Source: Chthonomonadaceae bacterium (GTDB taxonomy: Bacteria; Armatimonadota; Fimbriimonadia; Fimbriimonadales; Fimbriimonadaceae). Taken from it: a stretch of DNA of 64,000 bases. A program made the translations under genes and the position numbers. Under the pieces are notes generated by a model, which worked only from the letters and a program-made list of their open reading frames with translations, searched no databases and was not told the origin of the DNA. The stretch lies in the NCBI GenBank assembly GCA_015709495.1, contig CP054189.1, positions 1,922,001 to 1,986,000 of the forward strand. The letters run 5' to 3'. Each line of letters starts with the position of its first letter. Positions within the stretch are counted from its first letter, which is position 1. Positions 63,910 to 64,000 of the stretch are shown here, one piece after another.

Positions 63910-64000
63910 ATGGCACGGACGCATCCCCTCGAACGCATACGCAACATCGGTATTGCCGCTCATATCGACGCGGGCAAGACCACGACGACCGAGCGGATCC
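63910..64000 (+). CDS. fusA: Elongation factor G, N-terminus only (runs off window)
   Basis: The ATG at 63910 follows AAGGAA and lies 11 bases after the rpsG stop. The 30 codons in the window read [18 protein letters not shown] followed by [11 protein letters not shown], the canonical EF-G P-loop. This is the housekeeping translocase, in its usual place after rpsG, and differs from the EF-G-like protein at 55127-57199. Confidence 0.95.
   Translation, partial: MARTHPLERIRNIGIAAHIDAGKTTTTERI

Noticed and set aside
1-64000. CRISPR arrays, insertion sequences, prophage or integrase genes
   Set aside because: No regularly spaced direct repeats, transposase motifs, terminal inverted repeats or phage genes were found anywhere in the window.

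Overview
This is a stretch of bacterial chromosome, GC-rich by eye and densely coded on both strands. No rRNA or other strong phylogenetic marker is present. The gene mix suggests Armatimonadota (Fimbriimonadia-like): an H-X9-DG type secreted protein, Asp-box (BNR) secreted proteins, both HspR and HrcA, a zinc-ribbon insert in RpoB and many house-keeping genes outside their usual operons. That placement is an inference I could not test. Exported proteins have signal peptides and one has a lipobox. I see no insertion sequence, prophage, integrase or CRISPR array.

Layout. 1-9.7 kb: two secreted metallopeptidases (M61, cut by the window edge, and M28), a TPR glycosyltransferase, an Asp-box secreted protein followed by acylphosphatase, a small secreted protein and glutamine synthetase. 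9.9-24 kb: acyl-CoA dehydrogenase, a tRNA with CAT anticodon (probably Ile2), a 5'-nucleotidase, trmD-rplS-lepB, gcvH-gcvPA, an RmlD-like reductase, a YHS-type protein, pheS, and the three-gene proton-translocating transhydrogenase. 22.8-30.7 kb: a four-gene minus-strand operon of exported or membrane proteins (M1 peptidase, DUF2207, M14 peptidase, H-X9-DG protein). 30.8-40.3 kb: hrcA, a tyrosine-decarboxylase-like enzyme, gcvPB with a LipM-like ligase, an RNHCP protein, the sigma factor rpoD, cysteine desulfurase and sucD. 40.4-50.5 kb: a c-di-AMP (ydaO-type) riboswitch with a terminator, a small membrane protein, then rpoB and rpoC. 50.5-64 kb: an esterase, a DUF418 membrane protein, a dnaJ-hspR operon with a HAIR operator, an HDOD protein, an EF-G-like GTPase, an Asp-box lipoprotein, a glycine-rich repeat protein, lysS, and the rpsL-rpsG-fusA operon behind a leader with an attenuator-like hairpin.

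How the parts connect. GcvH, GcvPA, GcvPB and the LipM-like enzyme are parts of one glycine-cleavage/lipoylation pathway split over two loci; GcvT is not in the window. HspR, DnaJ and the HAIR site form a self-contained heat-shock circuit, with HrcA as a second repressor elsewhere. The most unusual arrangement is the c-di-AMP riboswitch, whose only downstream co-directional genes are a small membrane protein and then RNA polymerase rpoBC. The two large polymerase subunits also carry insertions: a four-Cys ribbon in RpoB and about 105 charged residues in the RpoC trigger loop.
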